Part shown: positions 43,779 to 52,957 of the stretch, in pieces
Layout: the number at the start of each line of letters is the position of its first letter
Position numbering within the stretch: the first letter of the stretch is position 1
NCBI GenBank assembly: GCA_022508305.1
Contig: JAFLVM010000001.1
Span: 834,341 to 898,340, forward strand
DNA length: 64,000 nt
Source: Clostridiales bacterium
GTDB taxonomy: Bacteria; Bacillota; Clostridia; Christensenellales; CAG-314
Direction of reading: 5' to 3'
Translations under genes and position numbers: made by a program
Notes under the pieces: model-generated
Told to the model about the DNA's origin: nothing
Databases searched by the model: none
What the model saw: the letters and a program-made list of their open reading frames with translations, nothing else

Positions 43779-43841
43779 TAGTAACAAAATTATCAGCACT
43801 AATAATACCGTAGGTCAAACGTTGTTTGTAGGAGGTTTCTT

Positions 43842-46220
43842 TTGAAAAAGGTAAAAATAACACTTGTAGCTTTACTCGTCGCGCTTGCTGTAATGTGTCT
43901 TGTCTTCTCGGGTTGCGATTTGTTCGGGCATCAGCACAGTTACCCCAACACCTACGCAAAGGACAGCGACAGTCACTGGAAGGTATGCAAAATCTGCAGC
44001 AAGGCTACAACCAAATCGGCGCACGTTTTCGACGAGTGGATAGTGGACGAAGAACCCACCGAAACAAAGGCGGGCAGCCGTCACGCAATCTGCACCGTTT
44101 GCGAATACGAAAAAATCGAAAGCATTGATCCGACGGGTGGTGAGTGCCAACACAGCTTTTCGAATGAGTATAAAAAACTGAACGCCACTTTGCATTATCA
44201 GGAATGTACGGAATGCGGCTACAAGGAATACTCCAATCACGTCATGGGAGGCTGGATAGAGGACGTTCAAGCAACGACTTCAAACGCGGGACACAAGTAC
44301 AGAGACTGTAATGTCAAGTGCGGCTACAGGGAAGAGCAGACCATTCCGCCCATTTCGGACAAAACGCAGGCGACCGGCACGGTGGATTTTTACGCCATAA
44401 ACGACTTCCACGGCGAATATGAAAAGTTAGCGCAAGTTTCCGGCTTTATCAGCGACAAACTTGACAACGGCAACACCGTTGCATTAAACTCGGGCGATAT
44501 GTTCCAAGGCTCGATGGAATCCAACTGGAACTACGGCAATTTGTTTGCAAATTGTATGGACATTGCGGGCTTTGACGCCTTTACCTACGGCAATCACGAG
44601 TTCGACTGGGGGTTGGACAACCTTCGTTCGCTTGCCAACAACAGCAATGTTCCGTTCCTCGGTGCAAACATCTACAACTGGAACCCAACAACTAAGACGT
44701 GGGGCAGTTTTGCAGATGACATCGCTCAAAAATACGTGATAAAAGAGTTTGATAACGGTTTGAAAGTGGGAATTATCGGTGTAATTGGTTCAAGTCAAAT
44801 AACTTCCATTTCTTCACAACTTGTGCAAACAATCGGATTTAAAGATCCGCTGCCCATCATCAAGGAACTTGCAACCGAACTGCGCGATGAAAAAGGATGC
44901 AATATCGTCGTTGCCAGTGTTCATGCAGGTCCACAGGACATTGTCGGCGAAGATGAAAACAAACAACAACCCTCTTCGTCTGCGGGTCTCAGCGACTACG
45001 TTGACGCAGTGTTTTGCGCTCACACCCACGTTGCGCAAAATTATTTAGTAGACGGTATACCGTTTATTCAAGGCGGCTCCAACGGCAACTACGTTTCGCA
45101 CGTACGGCTGACTGTAGAAAGCAACGGTAACGTTAGATGCGACGGAGCATCCAATTTGTCGTACTACAGTTTAAATGGCATAAATTCTACGGTAAAAAGT
45201 CAAGTACAAACCAAAATTGACAATTCTAACGCGCAAATTGCATCCTCTGCGCAAGAGGTATTGACAAATTTCAGCGGCGGTTTGAATAGTAGCGTCGGCG
45301 TTCCTCGCCTTGTGTGCCACGCAATGGCAACTTACGCAGTAGCACAAGGCTATGATATATCTTTAGCCATGACAAACGTCGGACGCAGCTCGATTAGTTC
45401 GGGAAACGTCACTTATTCGGCGCTGTACGAGGCGATACCCTTTGACAACGTTGTGTACGTCGCGGAAGTTTCAGGCGCGGATATTTACAAATTGGCGGTT
45501 ACGTGGTCGGGTTACAGCATTTGGCGCGTCAAAGAATCCGCTATTGAAAACAGCAGTTCCAAGTACTACAAAATAGCCGTAATAGACTACTTGCTGTTCC
45601 ATCAAAACGTCAACAGAAATTACAACTACTTCTCATCCGCATTTTCGCGGTCGTTTACCCCGGTTGCGCTCACTAAAGTCGGCGAGAGCATGTACAACTA
45701 CCGTTTGATAACGCGCGACTTCTTGAAAGAACAACGCACAGTCAATACTAACCTGTACTCAACAACAAACGATTTTACAGACAACTCAAAGCTCACGCAA
45801 GAAGTTGACTTGAGCGGTGGAGCAACTACGCCCACCGAACCCACGCACGCGGGAACGCTTGCCGACCCCTACAGCGTAGCTGACGCTATTTTGCTTGCAA
45901 GCGGTTATTCTTCAAGAACAGGCGCGCCAAGTGGCTTTGTCAAGGGTACAGTGTGCGACGTGAGCAAAGCCGAGTTGAGTTCATCAAGCGGCGATATCTT
46001 CAACGTGTACGTCACCGACGGGAATGGCAACAAATTCCTCTTGTACTACATCAAGAAATTCCAAGGCGCAACCTCAAGCAACAACTGGTCTTCTGCCGGT
46101 GAACTGAGCGTTGGGGACGAGCTGATATTCTACGCTCAGGCAATGTACACCTACAACAGCACGCCCGAAGCTTACAACGGCTACGTTGTGAGTATCAACG
46201 GCGTTGCGACGGCGCAGTAG
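43842..46220 (+). CDS. Exported 5'-nucleotidase lipoprotein with zinc-ribbon-like and OB-fold modules
   Basis: 792 residues, TTG start behind GGAGG. Lipobox CLVFSGC. Residues about 28-170 hold two repeats with paired CxxC knuckles (HWKVCKICSK and YQECTECGYK). The metallophosphatase domain has AINDFHGEYEKL (metal ligands D and H), NSGDMFQGS, YGNHEFDWG and CAHTHVAQN, followed by a 5'-nucleotidase C-terminal domain with RSSISSGNVTYSALYEAIPF. The last about 120 residues (PYSVADAILLASGY onward) form an OB-fold-type module. Predicted to release nucleosides and phosphate from nucleotides outside the cell. Paralogue of the next gene. Confidence 0.88.
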   Translation: MKKVKITLVALLVALAVMCLVFSGCDLFGHQHSYPNTYAKDSDSHWKVCKICSKATTKSAHVFDEWIVDEEPTETKAGSRHAICTVCEYEKIESIDPTGGECQHSFSNEYKKLNATLHYQECTECGYKEYSNHVMGGWIEDVQATTSNAGHKYRDCNVKCGYREEQTIPPISDKTQATGTVDFYAINDFHGEYEKLAQVSGFISDKLDNGNTVALNSGDMFQGSMESNWNYGNLFANCMDIAGFDAFTYGNHEFDWGLDNLRSLANNSNVPFLGANIYNWNPTTKTWGSFADDIAQKYVIKEFDNGLKVGIIGVIGSSQITSISSQLVQTIGFKDPLPIIKELATELRDEKGCNIVVASVHAGPQDIVGEDENKQQPSSSAGLSDYVDAVFCAHTHVAQNYLVDGIPFIQGGSNGNYVSHVRLTVESNGNVRCDGASNLSYYSLNGINSTVKSQVQTKIDNSNAQIASSAQEVLTNFSGGLNSSVGVPRLVCHAMATYAVAQGYDISLAMTNVGRSSISSGNVTYSALYEAIPFDNVVYVAEVSGADIYKLAVTWSGYSIWRVKESAIENSSSKYYKIAVIDYLLFHQNVNRNYNYFSSAFSRSFTPVALTKVGESMYNYRLITRDFLKEQRTVNTNLYSTTNDFTDNSKLTQEVDLSGGATTPTEPTHAGTLADPYSVADAILLASGYSSRTGAPSGFVKGTVCDVSKAELSSSSGDIFNVYVTDGNGNKFLLYYIKKFQGATSSNNWSSAGELSVGDELIFYAQAMYTYNSTPEAYNGYVVSINGVATAQ

Positions 46221-46347
46221 ATAAACCGAATTAAAAGTGCAAGATTTTTTCTTGCGCTTTTTATTGTTTTGATGCGAGGTTGGTTGCATAAGCGACTGTT
46301 TGTTTAGTCACACCCTGCAACTTTCTTGCAAAACTTAGGAGGACAGC

Positions 46348-48027
46348 TTGAAAACAAAAAAGATTTCCCTAACGATACTTTTAATAGCGGTGTTTGCCTT
46401 GTCATGCGTGGGCTTTGTCGGTTTGTTTCAATCGAACACAGCCTACGCGGAAAACAAAACCGTAGATATTTACGCCATAAACGATTTTCACGGCATGGTG
46501 GATCAGATGCCCCAAATTGCGGGGTTCCTTGCCGCGCGTAAAAAAGAAGACGCGGTAATTATCAATTCAGGCGACATGTTCCAAGGCTCGATGGAGTCCA
46601 ACAGCAACTACGGCAAACTGCTTGCGGAGTGTATGGACATTACGGGTTTTGACTCCTTTACCTACGGCAATCACGAATTTGACTGGGGCTTAGACAACCT
46701 AAAAACATTGGCGGCAAACAGCAAAGTGCCCTATCTTGGCGCAAACATCTACGAGTGGAACGCAACAACAAGGCAGTGGGGCGAGTTTGCAAGCGACCTT
46801 GCCAAGCCATATACTGTAGTGGAAGCAAACGGTCTCAAGGTGGGTATCATTGGCGTAATCGGCAAGGATCAAATTACGTCCATTTCCTCGCAACTGGTGC
46901 AAACTATCGGGTTCAAGGACCCGTTGCCAATAATAAAAGAGCTTGCAACGGAACTTAGGGAAGGCGAAGAGCAATGCGACGTGGTTGTAGTCAGCGCTCA
47001 CGCCGGTCCGCAGGGAATAGTGGGCGAAAACGACAACTACGGTAGCCCGTCAAGCGCTCACGGACTGGAAAATTACGTTGACGCGGTTTTTTGCGCGCAC
47101 ACTCACTCAAAACAGGAATACATCGTTGACGGCATACCGTTTATTCAAGGCAAGCGTTACGGCGAGTACGTTTCGCACGTCAAGCTGTTCGTTGACGGTA
47201 ATGGCAACGTCAGCTGCAGCTTGAACGAAAACGTTTCCTACAGCTCTCTCCCTTCAAGAGGTAGCATGGACCAAACGGTCGCAAACCAAGTTCAGGGTAA
47301 AATTAACAACTCTAACGCGCAAATTGCGGGCGAGGCGTCAAAGCAGCTTGCAATACTCAATGGCTCTCTTGACAGCAGCACTGCCGTTCCGCGCCTCGTG
47401 TGCAACGCCATTGCGGACTACGCTCTGTCACAGGGTTACAAAATCGAGCTTGCTTTGGTCAACAACGCGCGCAACAACTTGATAAAGGGTACCGTTACTT
47501 ACACCGAACTTTACGAGGCAATTCCTTTTGACAACGTGGTGTACGTTGCCGAAGTTTCGGGTAGAGACATCATCAGCATGGCAAACCGCAACGATTTCAG
47601 CATTTGGCGGGTGACGGGCAATCGCATTATGAACACAAGTCAACGGTACACGATTGCCGTCATTGACTACGTGTTGTATCACCAAAACAGCAACCGTCAA
47701 TACAACTACTTCCCGTCAGCCTTCACAAGCGGAGCAACCGCGCCCGTTGCGCTTACAAAACAGGGCGTTGACGTGTACAACTACCGCTTGATTACTCGCG
47801 ACTTTTTGCTAAAACAAGGCACAATCGACGCGTCGCTCTACAGCGGTAGCAATCTTCACACAGACGCGACGCTTTTGACCCGTGAAGTGGACATCGTCAC
47901 CCCAAGTAACGACGGTTTTCCAATATATTTGGCGGTACTTGGTAGTGAAGCAGTCATTATCGTGGCGCTTGTTATTGCGCTAATCGTTGTGTCAACCAAA
48001 CGCGCTAAGAGTAAACGGGCTAACTAA
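46348..48027 (+). CDS. Exported 5'-nucleotidase with C-terminal membrane anchor
   Basis: 559 residues, TTG start behind AGGAGG. Cleavable signal peptide ending AYA, metallophosphatase (AINDFHGMVDQM, NSGDMFQGS, YGNHEFDWG, CAHTHSKQE) and 5'-nucleotidase C domain, then one C-terminal helix followed by KRAKSKRAN, so it is anchored at its C-terminus. It lacks the CxxC repeats and OB module of its paralogue. Blocks such as QITSISSQLVQTIGFKDPLP are identical between the two, so the duplication is fairly recent. Confidence 0.9.
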   Translation: MKTKKISLTILLIAVFALSCVGFVGLFQSNTAYAENKTVDIYAINDFHGMVDQMPQIAGFLAARKKEDAVIINSGDMFQGSMESNSNYGKLLAECMDITGFDSFTYGNHEFDWGLDNLKTLAANSKVPYLGANIYEWNATTRQWGEFASDLAKPYTVVEANGLKVGIIGVIGKDQITSISSQLVQTIGFKDPLPIIKELATELREGEEQCDVVVVSAHAGPQGIVGENDNYGSPSSAHGLENYVDAVFCAHTHSKQEYIVDGIPFIQGKRYGEYVSHVKLFVDGNGNVSCSLNENVSYSSLPSRGSMDQTVANQVQGKINNSNAQIAGEASKQLAILNGSLDSSTAVPRLVCNAIADYALSQGYKIELALVNNARNNLIKGTVTYTELYEAIPFDNVVYVAEVSGRDIISMANRNDFSIWRVTGNRIMNTSQRYTIAVIDYVLYHQNSNRQYNYFPSAFTSGATAPVALTKQGVDVYNYRLITRDFLLKQGTIDASLYSGSNLHTDATLLTREVDIVTPSNDGFPIYLAVLGSEAVIIVALVIALIVVSTKRAKSKRAN

Positions 48028-48156
48028 CTTAATACGGTAATTATTAAATTATTTATATTTACACAAACTAATTATGAAAAGGTATTTACAACGATGTTTA
48101 AAAGTTGTAGAATAATCTTGAAAATAGCATTTTGCTAAAAATAAAGGAGATTCGAC

Positions 48157-48990
48157 ATGAAAAAACGTTTGCTAACTCTTGTTAGTTGTCTGCTTGTAGT
48201 GGCAATGTGTGTTGCGCTACTCGCTGCATGTGTGGTTATTGAGGATGACACGGTAGGCGCGGAATTCGAAAACTTTGTCTATAACTACGGCAACATAACA
48301 ACTAAAAACAGTACCTACACGGTACCCAACAAGATTGATACACTTGACTCCAAGGGCGGGGACGCCGTAATCTACGTCAAGTGGGAAAAGGGCGGCAATG
48401 ATGCAAACTTAGTTACGCTCACCGAAGGCGAGGACGAGACGACTGTTAGCCTTCCCAATTTGAGCGGACAAATAAGCTACACCTTGACTGCAACCTTCGT
48501 AAACGCAAAGGGTAAGGAATATCTCGACAGCAACAAGAATCCCTACTCGCACACTTTCACCTGCAACGTAACGCTCGGCACAACCGGCGGCGGTGGTGGA
48601 ACAGGTGGTAACAGTGGTAGCTACACTCCTGTAGACGGTAACGGCACACAAAGCAGTCCCTACACCGTAGCGCAAGCGGTAGCTATTGCGGGTGCTCAAG
48701 AAAAGAACGCTTATCTTGACTACTGCTACGTAAAGGGCGTTGTGACAAAAATCACATATACGGGTGACGCAACCAAGAGTTGGAGCTTTGAAATGAGCGA
48801 CGGAAGTGGCACAACGGTTCTCAAAGGTTTCTATGTATATCTTGGCAATGGCATTACAACGCTTGAAGTTGGTGATATCGTAACGGTATACGGACAATTG
48901 GTTAACTTTGATGACGGCAAAAATGCAGCTCTGGAAATTACCGCGCAAAAAGGTGCAACTCAGTCGGCAACAATCGTAAGCAAAGGCTAA
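48157..48990 (+). CDS. Lipoprotein with OB-fold-type domain
   Basis: 277 residues. Lipobox ALLAAC. An N-terminal beta domain (about 25-145), a Gly/Ser linker (TTGGGGGTGGNSGS), and a C-terminal domain starting PYTVAQAVAIAG with YVKGVVTKITYTG and VGDIVTVYGQLVNF, which matches the OB module at the end of the 43.8-kb nucleotidase (PYSVADAILLAS). Probably acts with, or arose alongside, the nucleotidases. AAGGAG ribosome binding site. Confidence 0.65.
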   Translation: MKKRLLTLVSCLLVVAMCVALLAACVVIEDDTVGAEFENFVYNYGNITTKNSTYTVPNKIDTLDSKGGDAVIYVKWEKGGNDANLVTLTEGEDETTVSLPNLSGQISYTLTATFVNAKGKEYLDSNKNPYSHTFTCNVTLGTTGGGGGTGGNSGSYTPVDGNGTQSSPYTVAQAVAIAGAQEKNAYLDYCYVKGVVTKITYTGDATKSWSFEMSDGSGTTVLKGFYVYLGNGITTLEVGDIVTVYGQLVNFDDGKNAALEITAQKGATQSATIVSKG

Positions 48991-49023
48991 TTGTACTACT
49001 TACATCTAATTAAACAAAAATAT

Positions 49024-49055
49024 GCAAAAAAGAAGGGCGAATGACCTTCTTTTTT
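49024..49055. terminator. Terminator between the OB lipoprotein and surE
   Basis: AAAAAAGAAGG pairs with CCTTCTTTTTT, T-rich on both strands. Confidence 0.75.
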
Positions 49056-49089
49056 ATGTGTATTTTTAACTATGTTTTATGCAAAACAT

Positions 49090-49812
49090 TTATGAAACTT
49101 TGCCTTTCAGTTTCTCAAACGCAGCCAAGTTATCTCTACGTGTAGAAATGGGCGTTACCGAAATGTAGCCGTTCATTACCGCATCGGTGTCAAGCGTAAA
49201 ATCCGTGCCGTATTTGTAAACGGAGTAGCCCTGTTGGTCGTAGTGGGTGTCGTCCACCTTGATAAATTCGTCGGTAAAGTACGCGCCGCCCTGTTTGGTA
49301 AATTTGATTCCCTTTGCGTTTAGAGGAATGTTTACGTTGTAAATTCCGTTGTGCGCGAACAAATCATTCTTTACAAAGTAGTCGTAAATTGCGTCAAGCC
49401 ATTTTGCTGCCTCGGAAAAGTCGCGAGGGTCGGTACTGAATGCGATTCCATTTGAACCTCTCAATGCAGCCTCGAATACGTTTCCTGCCGTTCCGCTGTA
49501 CAGTATGTCCTCGCCCATGTTGAATCCGCGGTTTACGCCGCTAAGTACCAAGTCGTAGTGCTCGTTTAGTCCAAGAGTGGCAAATCTTACGCTGTCCACA
49601 GGGGTGGAATCCACAACGTAAGCAGTCACGCCGTCAATGTAGTCCACCTTGTGTACTTCAATGGGGTCGTGAATGTTTATTGCGTGAGACTTGGCGCTTT
49701 GTTGAACCTTAGGCGCGGAAACGGTCACTTCACCTAACTTTCTTGCCCAAGAGGCGAGGATTTTTATGCCCTCGGCGTTTATGCCGTCGTCGTTGGTAAT
49801 CAGTATTTTCAT
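49090..49812 (-). CDS. surE: 5'/3'-nucleotidase SurE
   Basis: 240 residues from the ATG that overlaps the upstream stop (ATGA); a GTG two codons earlier is also possible. Motifs: ILITNDDGINAEGI (metal-binding DD), PKVQQSAKSHAIN, LVLSGVNRGFNMGEDILYSG and GTAGNVFEAAL. It removes phosphate from nucleoside monophosphates and short RNAs in the cytoplasm. Third gene of nrnA-nrnA-surE. Confidence 0.95.
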   Translation of the reverse strand: MKILITNDDGINAEGIKILASWARKLGEVTVSAPKVQQSAKSHAINIHDPIEVHKVDYIDGVTAYVVDSTPVDSVRFATLGLNEHYDLVLSGVNRGFNMGEDILYSGTAGNVFEAALRGSNGIAFSTDPRDFSEAAKWLDAIYDYFVKNDLFAHNGIYNVNIPLNAKGIKFTKQGGAYFTDEFIKVDDTHYDQQGYSVYKYGTDFTLDTDAVMNGYISVTPISTRRDNLAAFEKLKGKVS

Positions 49813-50795
49813 AGCCACCCCTCGTGAGTGTTTTTGTATTCCGCAACCATTTCATCGGCATCGGCAAGCATTTTGTCAATGTCCGCTTTGTCGTAGAGCG
49901 TTGCGCCGCAGGTGCATTGATGTCCGCCGCCGTTGTATTTTTCCGCCAAACCGTTGATGAACATAAAACGGCTGCGTAGTCTTACGCGAATTGAGCCGTC
50001 GGGCATGTCGATAAACGCCAACCAGGCAATGCACTCCTTAATGTACTTGAGGTAGGAAACCGCCTCGCTTGCCTGCTCCGTTGTGAGGTTGAATTTACGT
50101 TGCATTTCGGCGTCAACGTGCAAATATACAACCCCATGCTCGGTAATTTGCATGTGTTCAAGTACGTACGCTTGGAATTTGAGTTGGTCGTAGTCCTCAA
50201 GGTACAGGTGGGCGTACAGCGTTTCGGTGTCTACGCCGTAGTCAAGCAGCATTCCGCCAATACGTAGCGTGTCGCCCGTCGTCGCCTCGTAGCGGAACCG
50301 CCCGCTGTCGGTAACCAAGCCCGTAAAGATGTAGGTTGCCGCCTCTTTGTCTAATTTTAATTCCTTTTTGAAGGTCTCGTAGAAAAAGGCTACCATTTCG
50401 CAGGTAGACGAACGCCAATCCTCAACCCAACTAAGTTTACCGTAGGGGCGAATGTCAATGTGGTGGTCGATTTTTATAATTTCCTTGGCAAGAGAGTAAC
50501 GCTTATTGGATATTCTGTCCACGCTCGCCGTGTCAAGTACGATGAGCAGCGCGTCCTTGTACTCCTCGTCGGGAAGTGGAGCGTCGTCGGGTCCGAGGAA
50601 AGCAAGGTAGTCCGAGCTGTCCTCTGTCTGCACGTAAACCTTTTTTTCGGGGAAGCTTAGGCGCAGCATTGCGGCAAGTCCGCGTGACGAACCTATGGCG
50701 TCGCCGTCGGGGCGTACGTGACGGGTTACGATAATCTTGTCGTAGCTCTTTATTTTGTTGAGTATTTTGCGCATTATTTTGTATTGTTCTGTCAT
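49809..50795 (-). CDS. DHH/DHHA1 phosphoesterase, NrnA-like (second copy)
   Basis: 328 residues. DHH domain with VTRHVRPDGDAIGSS, VLDTASVDR, IDHHIDIRPYG and FTGLVTDSGRFR; DHHA1 domain ending YNGGGHQCTCGATL. NrnA enzymes degrade short oligoribonucleotides and pAp; related proteins cleave c-di-AMP or pApA. It starts one base after the first copy, with AAAGGAG inside that gene, so it is coupled. Confidence 0.88.
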   Translation of the reverse strand: MTEQYKIMRKILNKIKSYDKIIVTRHVRPDGDAIGSSRGLAAMLRLSFPEKKVYVQTEDSSDYLAFLGPDDAPLPDEEYKDALLIVLDTASVDRISNKRYSLAKEIIKIDHHIDIRPYGKLSWVEDWRSSTCEMVAFFYETFKKELKLDKEAATYIFTGLVTDSGRFRYEATTGDTLRIGGMLLDYGVDTETLYAHLYLEDYDQLKFQAYVLEHMQITEHGVVYLHVDAEMQRKFNLTTEQASEAVSYLKYIKECIAWLAFIDMPDGSIRVRLRSRFMFINGLAEKYNGGGHQCTCGATLYDKADIDKMLADADEMVAEYKNTHEGWL

Positions 50796-50796
50796 G

Positions 50797-51756
50797 TTAC
50801 TCTCCTTTAGCCTGTCTATGCAGAGCCTTGATGTCCTCAACCATCTTCATTGCCGTTTCAAGGTCGGGAACGGTTGCTCCGCTTGCTTTTGCGTGTCCGC
50901 CGCCGCCGTATTTTACGGCAATGGGGTTGATGTTGTATCTTTTAGAACGTAATTCACAAAGAACTCCCTCGTTGGTTTCGGTGAAGTTTACCCAGCTGTC
51001 AATCCCGCGAATGTCCGACATTGTGCCTACCATTCCGCGAGATATTGCGAAGGAATCCACACCCCGTTCGCTAATGAGTTGTTGCAATTCTTCCTTGGTG
51101 GTGACGATATACGCCACGCCGTCGCCCGCAAGTTGAATTTTCAACGTGTATTCTGCGCGCAGCTTGACGCTTGCAAATTCGTCCGCGTACAGTTCGGCGT
51201 AGATTTCGTTGGTGTCAAAGTTTTGTTCGGTAAGTACCGACGCCAAGCGGAAGGTGCGTGAGTTTGCCGAGTCGTAACGGAAGCGACCGCTGTCCGTAAC
51301 CATTCCCGTAAACAGTGATTTTGCGGCAAGAGTGTTCAGGCGCAAATTGCAGTCTACGGCAAACTGAGTTAGCAATCCGCAGCAGCTTTCAAAGGTGCTG
51401 TCGATGACGTCCACGTCGCAAATACTTTCACAAAAGATGTGGTGGTCGAACCTCAGAGTTGCGGCTGCAAGAGTGTAGCGCGTGTCGCTTATCATGAACT
51501 TTGCGGACGTGTCAAGGACTATTGCAAGCGCGCCGTTGTACACCTCGTCAGGGATTTCGTCCGGTTCCCAACCCTCCATGAAGGCGTAGCGTTTGGTTCT
51601 GTCGCCCACGATGTAGACGGTTTTGTTGGGGAAGTTTTCGCGTATGATTTCGCGAAGTCCTATCTGACTGCCCAACGCGTCGCCGTCGGGGTTGCTGTGC
51701 CTGTGAATAACTATCACGTCGTATTTTTCAATTAGTTTTAGCGCCTCTTGAAACAT
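50797..51756 (-). CDS. DHH/DHHA1 phosphoesterase, NrnA-like (first copy)
   Basis: 319 residues. VIHRHSNPDGDALGSQIGL, VLDTSAKFM, FDHHIFCES, FTGMVTDSGRFRYDS and a terminal YGGGGHAKASGATV. Clearly homologous to the following gene along its length but diverged, so the tandem pair is probably specialised for different substrates. Promoter at 51836-51864; GAGGT ribosome binding site. Confidence 0.9.
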   Translation of the reverse strand: MFQEALKLIEKYDVIVIHRHSNPDGDALGSQIGLREIIRENFPNKTVYIVGDRTKRYAFMEGWEPDEIPDEVYNGALAIVLDTSAKFMISDTRYTLAAATLRFDHHIFCESICDVDVIDSTFESCCGLLTQFAVDCNLRLNTLAAKSLFTGMVTDSGRFRYDSANSRTFRLASVLTEQNFDTNEIYAELYADEFASVKLRAEYTLKIQLAGDGVAYIVTTKEELQQLISERGVDSFAISRGMVGTMSDIRGIDSWVNFTETNEGVLCELRSKRYNINPIAVKYGGGGHAKASGATVPDLETAMKMVEDIKALHRQAKGE

Positions 51757-51835
51757 TTTAACCTCATATATTATGATTTTTTCGCTGTAAAGGTCCTGCA
51801 AATCCGCAAGATTTAACTCAATCTTTCAACAAAAT

Positions 51836-51864
51836 ATTATATCATATACTGCTTTTCAAGTCAA
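51836..51864 (-). promoter_or_regulatory. Promoter of nrnA-nrnA-surE
   Basis: On the minus strand TTGACT (51859-51864), 17 bases, TATAAT (51836-51841). The leader is about 75 bases and includes AAATCTTGCGGATTT, a small hairpin. Confidence 0.7.
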
Positions 51865-51926
51865 GACCGAACAAATTAACGTTGTTTACCTTTGGATTAC
51901 GGTCATAATTAAATTCTTTTGAATTC

Positions 51927-51955
51927 TTGCGCGCGAAATAAAAAGATGTTATTAT
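51927..51955 (+). promoter_or_regulatory. Promoter of the GIY-YIG-like gene
   Basis: TTGCGC (51927-51932), 17 bases, TATTAT (51950-51955). Weak -35. Confidence 0.45.
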
Positions 51956-51991
51956 AATATCATAAAAACAATTTGAATTATAAGGACGACT

Positions 51992-52810
51992 ATGGAATAC
52001 TACAAGAAGATAGACAAATCATTTTTTGACGGCAAGACAACCATACCGGAACAATATGTACCGTACTTTATTGAGCCTCAAAATGAAATGTGGGGTAGCA
52101 GTAGAAAAGTTAAAATTAAATTCCAAGGCAAAGATTTCGATGGTAATTATTGTTTTGTAAGTCAATCGAGCGGCAGACGGGTGTTTCAAATCTCATTTGA
52201 TGGAGCGCTTGTAAAAGCTTTGAAAAACGAATTTATACAATCGTATTTTGTCATAGAAAGTCAGAAACTTTTAAAGAAAGAAAATTCCAAATTTCACACC
52301 TCGATTGTGGGCGGCAATCAAGAGGTTGTAATTTTTAAACCAATATCAAATGACGAAGTTGAACTTGTCACGTTTATAAGAGTACCAACCTCGTATGATA
52401 ACATCTTCAAAAAATTTGTTGAAGCTAACGTTTTCGGTTGGTTAAGCAATGAATCAAGCAATCAAATGATAACCAAATATTCAAGTTGGATTGACATTGG
52501 CGAATTGAATCAGCACGTCAATCAAAACCACGTTGTTTATTATTTGGTTGATGACAACAAAAAACAAATATATATAGGCAGCGCAAAGGTTTTGGGAAGC
52601 AGAGTCAAACCCGGCAGAAGCGAAATACCGGGTTGGAACAAATTTATGTATGCGATTGTTCACCCCGATTTCCATGCGCATTTAAAGGAAATTGAATATC
52701 ACACGATAAACAGTTTTGCAAGATTTTTCGCCAATAACGGCAAAAAATCCACGCTAAGTTTGTCGGAATACACTCTTGTAAACAAGGATTACAAATATTA
52801 TAGAGACTAA
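51992..52810 (+). CDS. GIY-YIG-like nuclease-domain protein of unknown role
   Basis: 272 residues, AAGGA ribosome binding site. The C-terminal third looks like a GIY-YIG nuclease: HVVYYLVDD (about 180-188), IYIGSAKVLGSRV (YIG at 194-196, with Arg 204) and a later Glu in HLKEIEYHTINSF. The N-terminal two thirds are beta-rich with no family I recognise; they may recognise DNA or another target. Base composition is clearly more AT-rich than the neighbours, which suggests horizontal transfer. It sits directly upstream of an S-4TM protein gene in the same direction, so it may be part of a conflict system. Confidence 0.5.
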   Translation: MEYYKKIDKSFFDGKTTIPEQYVPYFIEPQNEMWGSSRKVKIKFQGKDFDGNYCFVSQSSGRRVFQISFDGALVKALKNEFIQSYFVIESQKLLKKENSKFHTSIVGGNQEVVIFKPISNDEVELVTFIRVPTSYDNIFKKFVEANVFGWLSNESSNQMITKYSSWIDIGELNQHVNQNHVVYYLVDDNKKQIYIGSAKVLGSRVKPGRSEIPGWNKFMYAIVHPDFHAHLKEIEYHTINSFARFFANNGKKSTLSLSEYTLVNKDYKYYRD

Positions 52811-52878
52811 TCACAATGCTTTCCACACTTATGGGCATAGAATAAAACGAAATAAAAGCGCACATCGGATGACAAAGA

Positions 52879-52907
52879 TTGACAAAAGGCGCGAATGCCC
52901 GTATAAT
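52879..52907 (+). promoter_or_regulatory. Perfect consensus sigma-A promoter of the S-4TM gene
   Basis: TTGACA (52879-52884), exactly 17 bases, TATAAT (52902-52907). It has both hexamers and the spacer at consensus, the only such promoter I found in the window. Confidence 0.8.
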
Positions 52908-52957
52908 TAGCAAATAAACGCAGTCAAGCGGGCTTAGCGGCGTTAGAGGTAAGTCAG

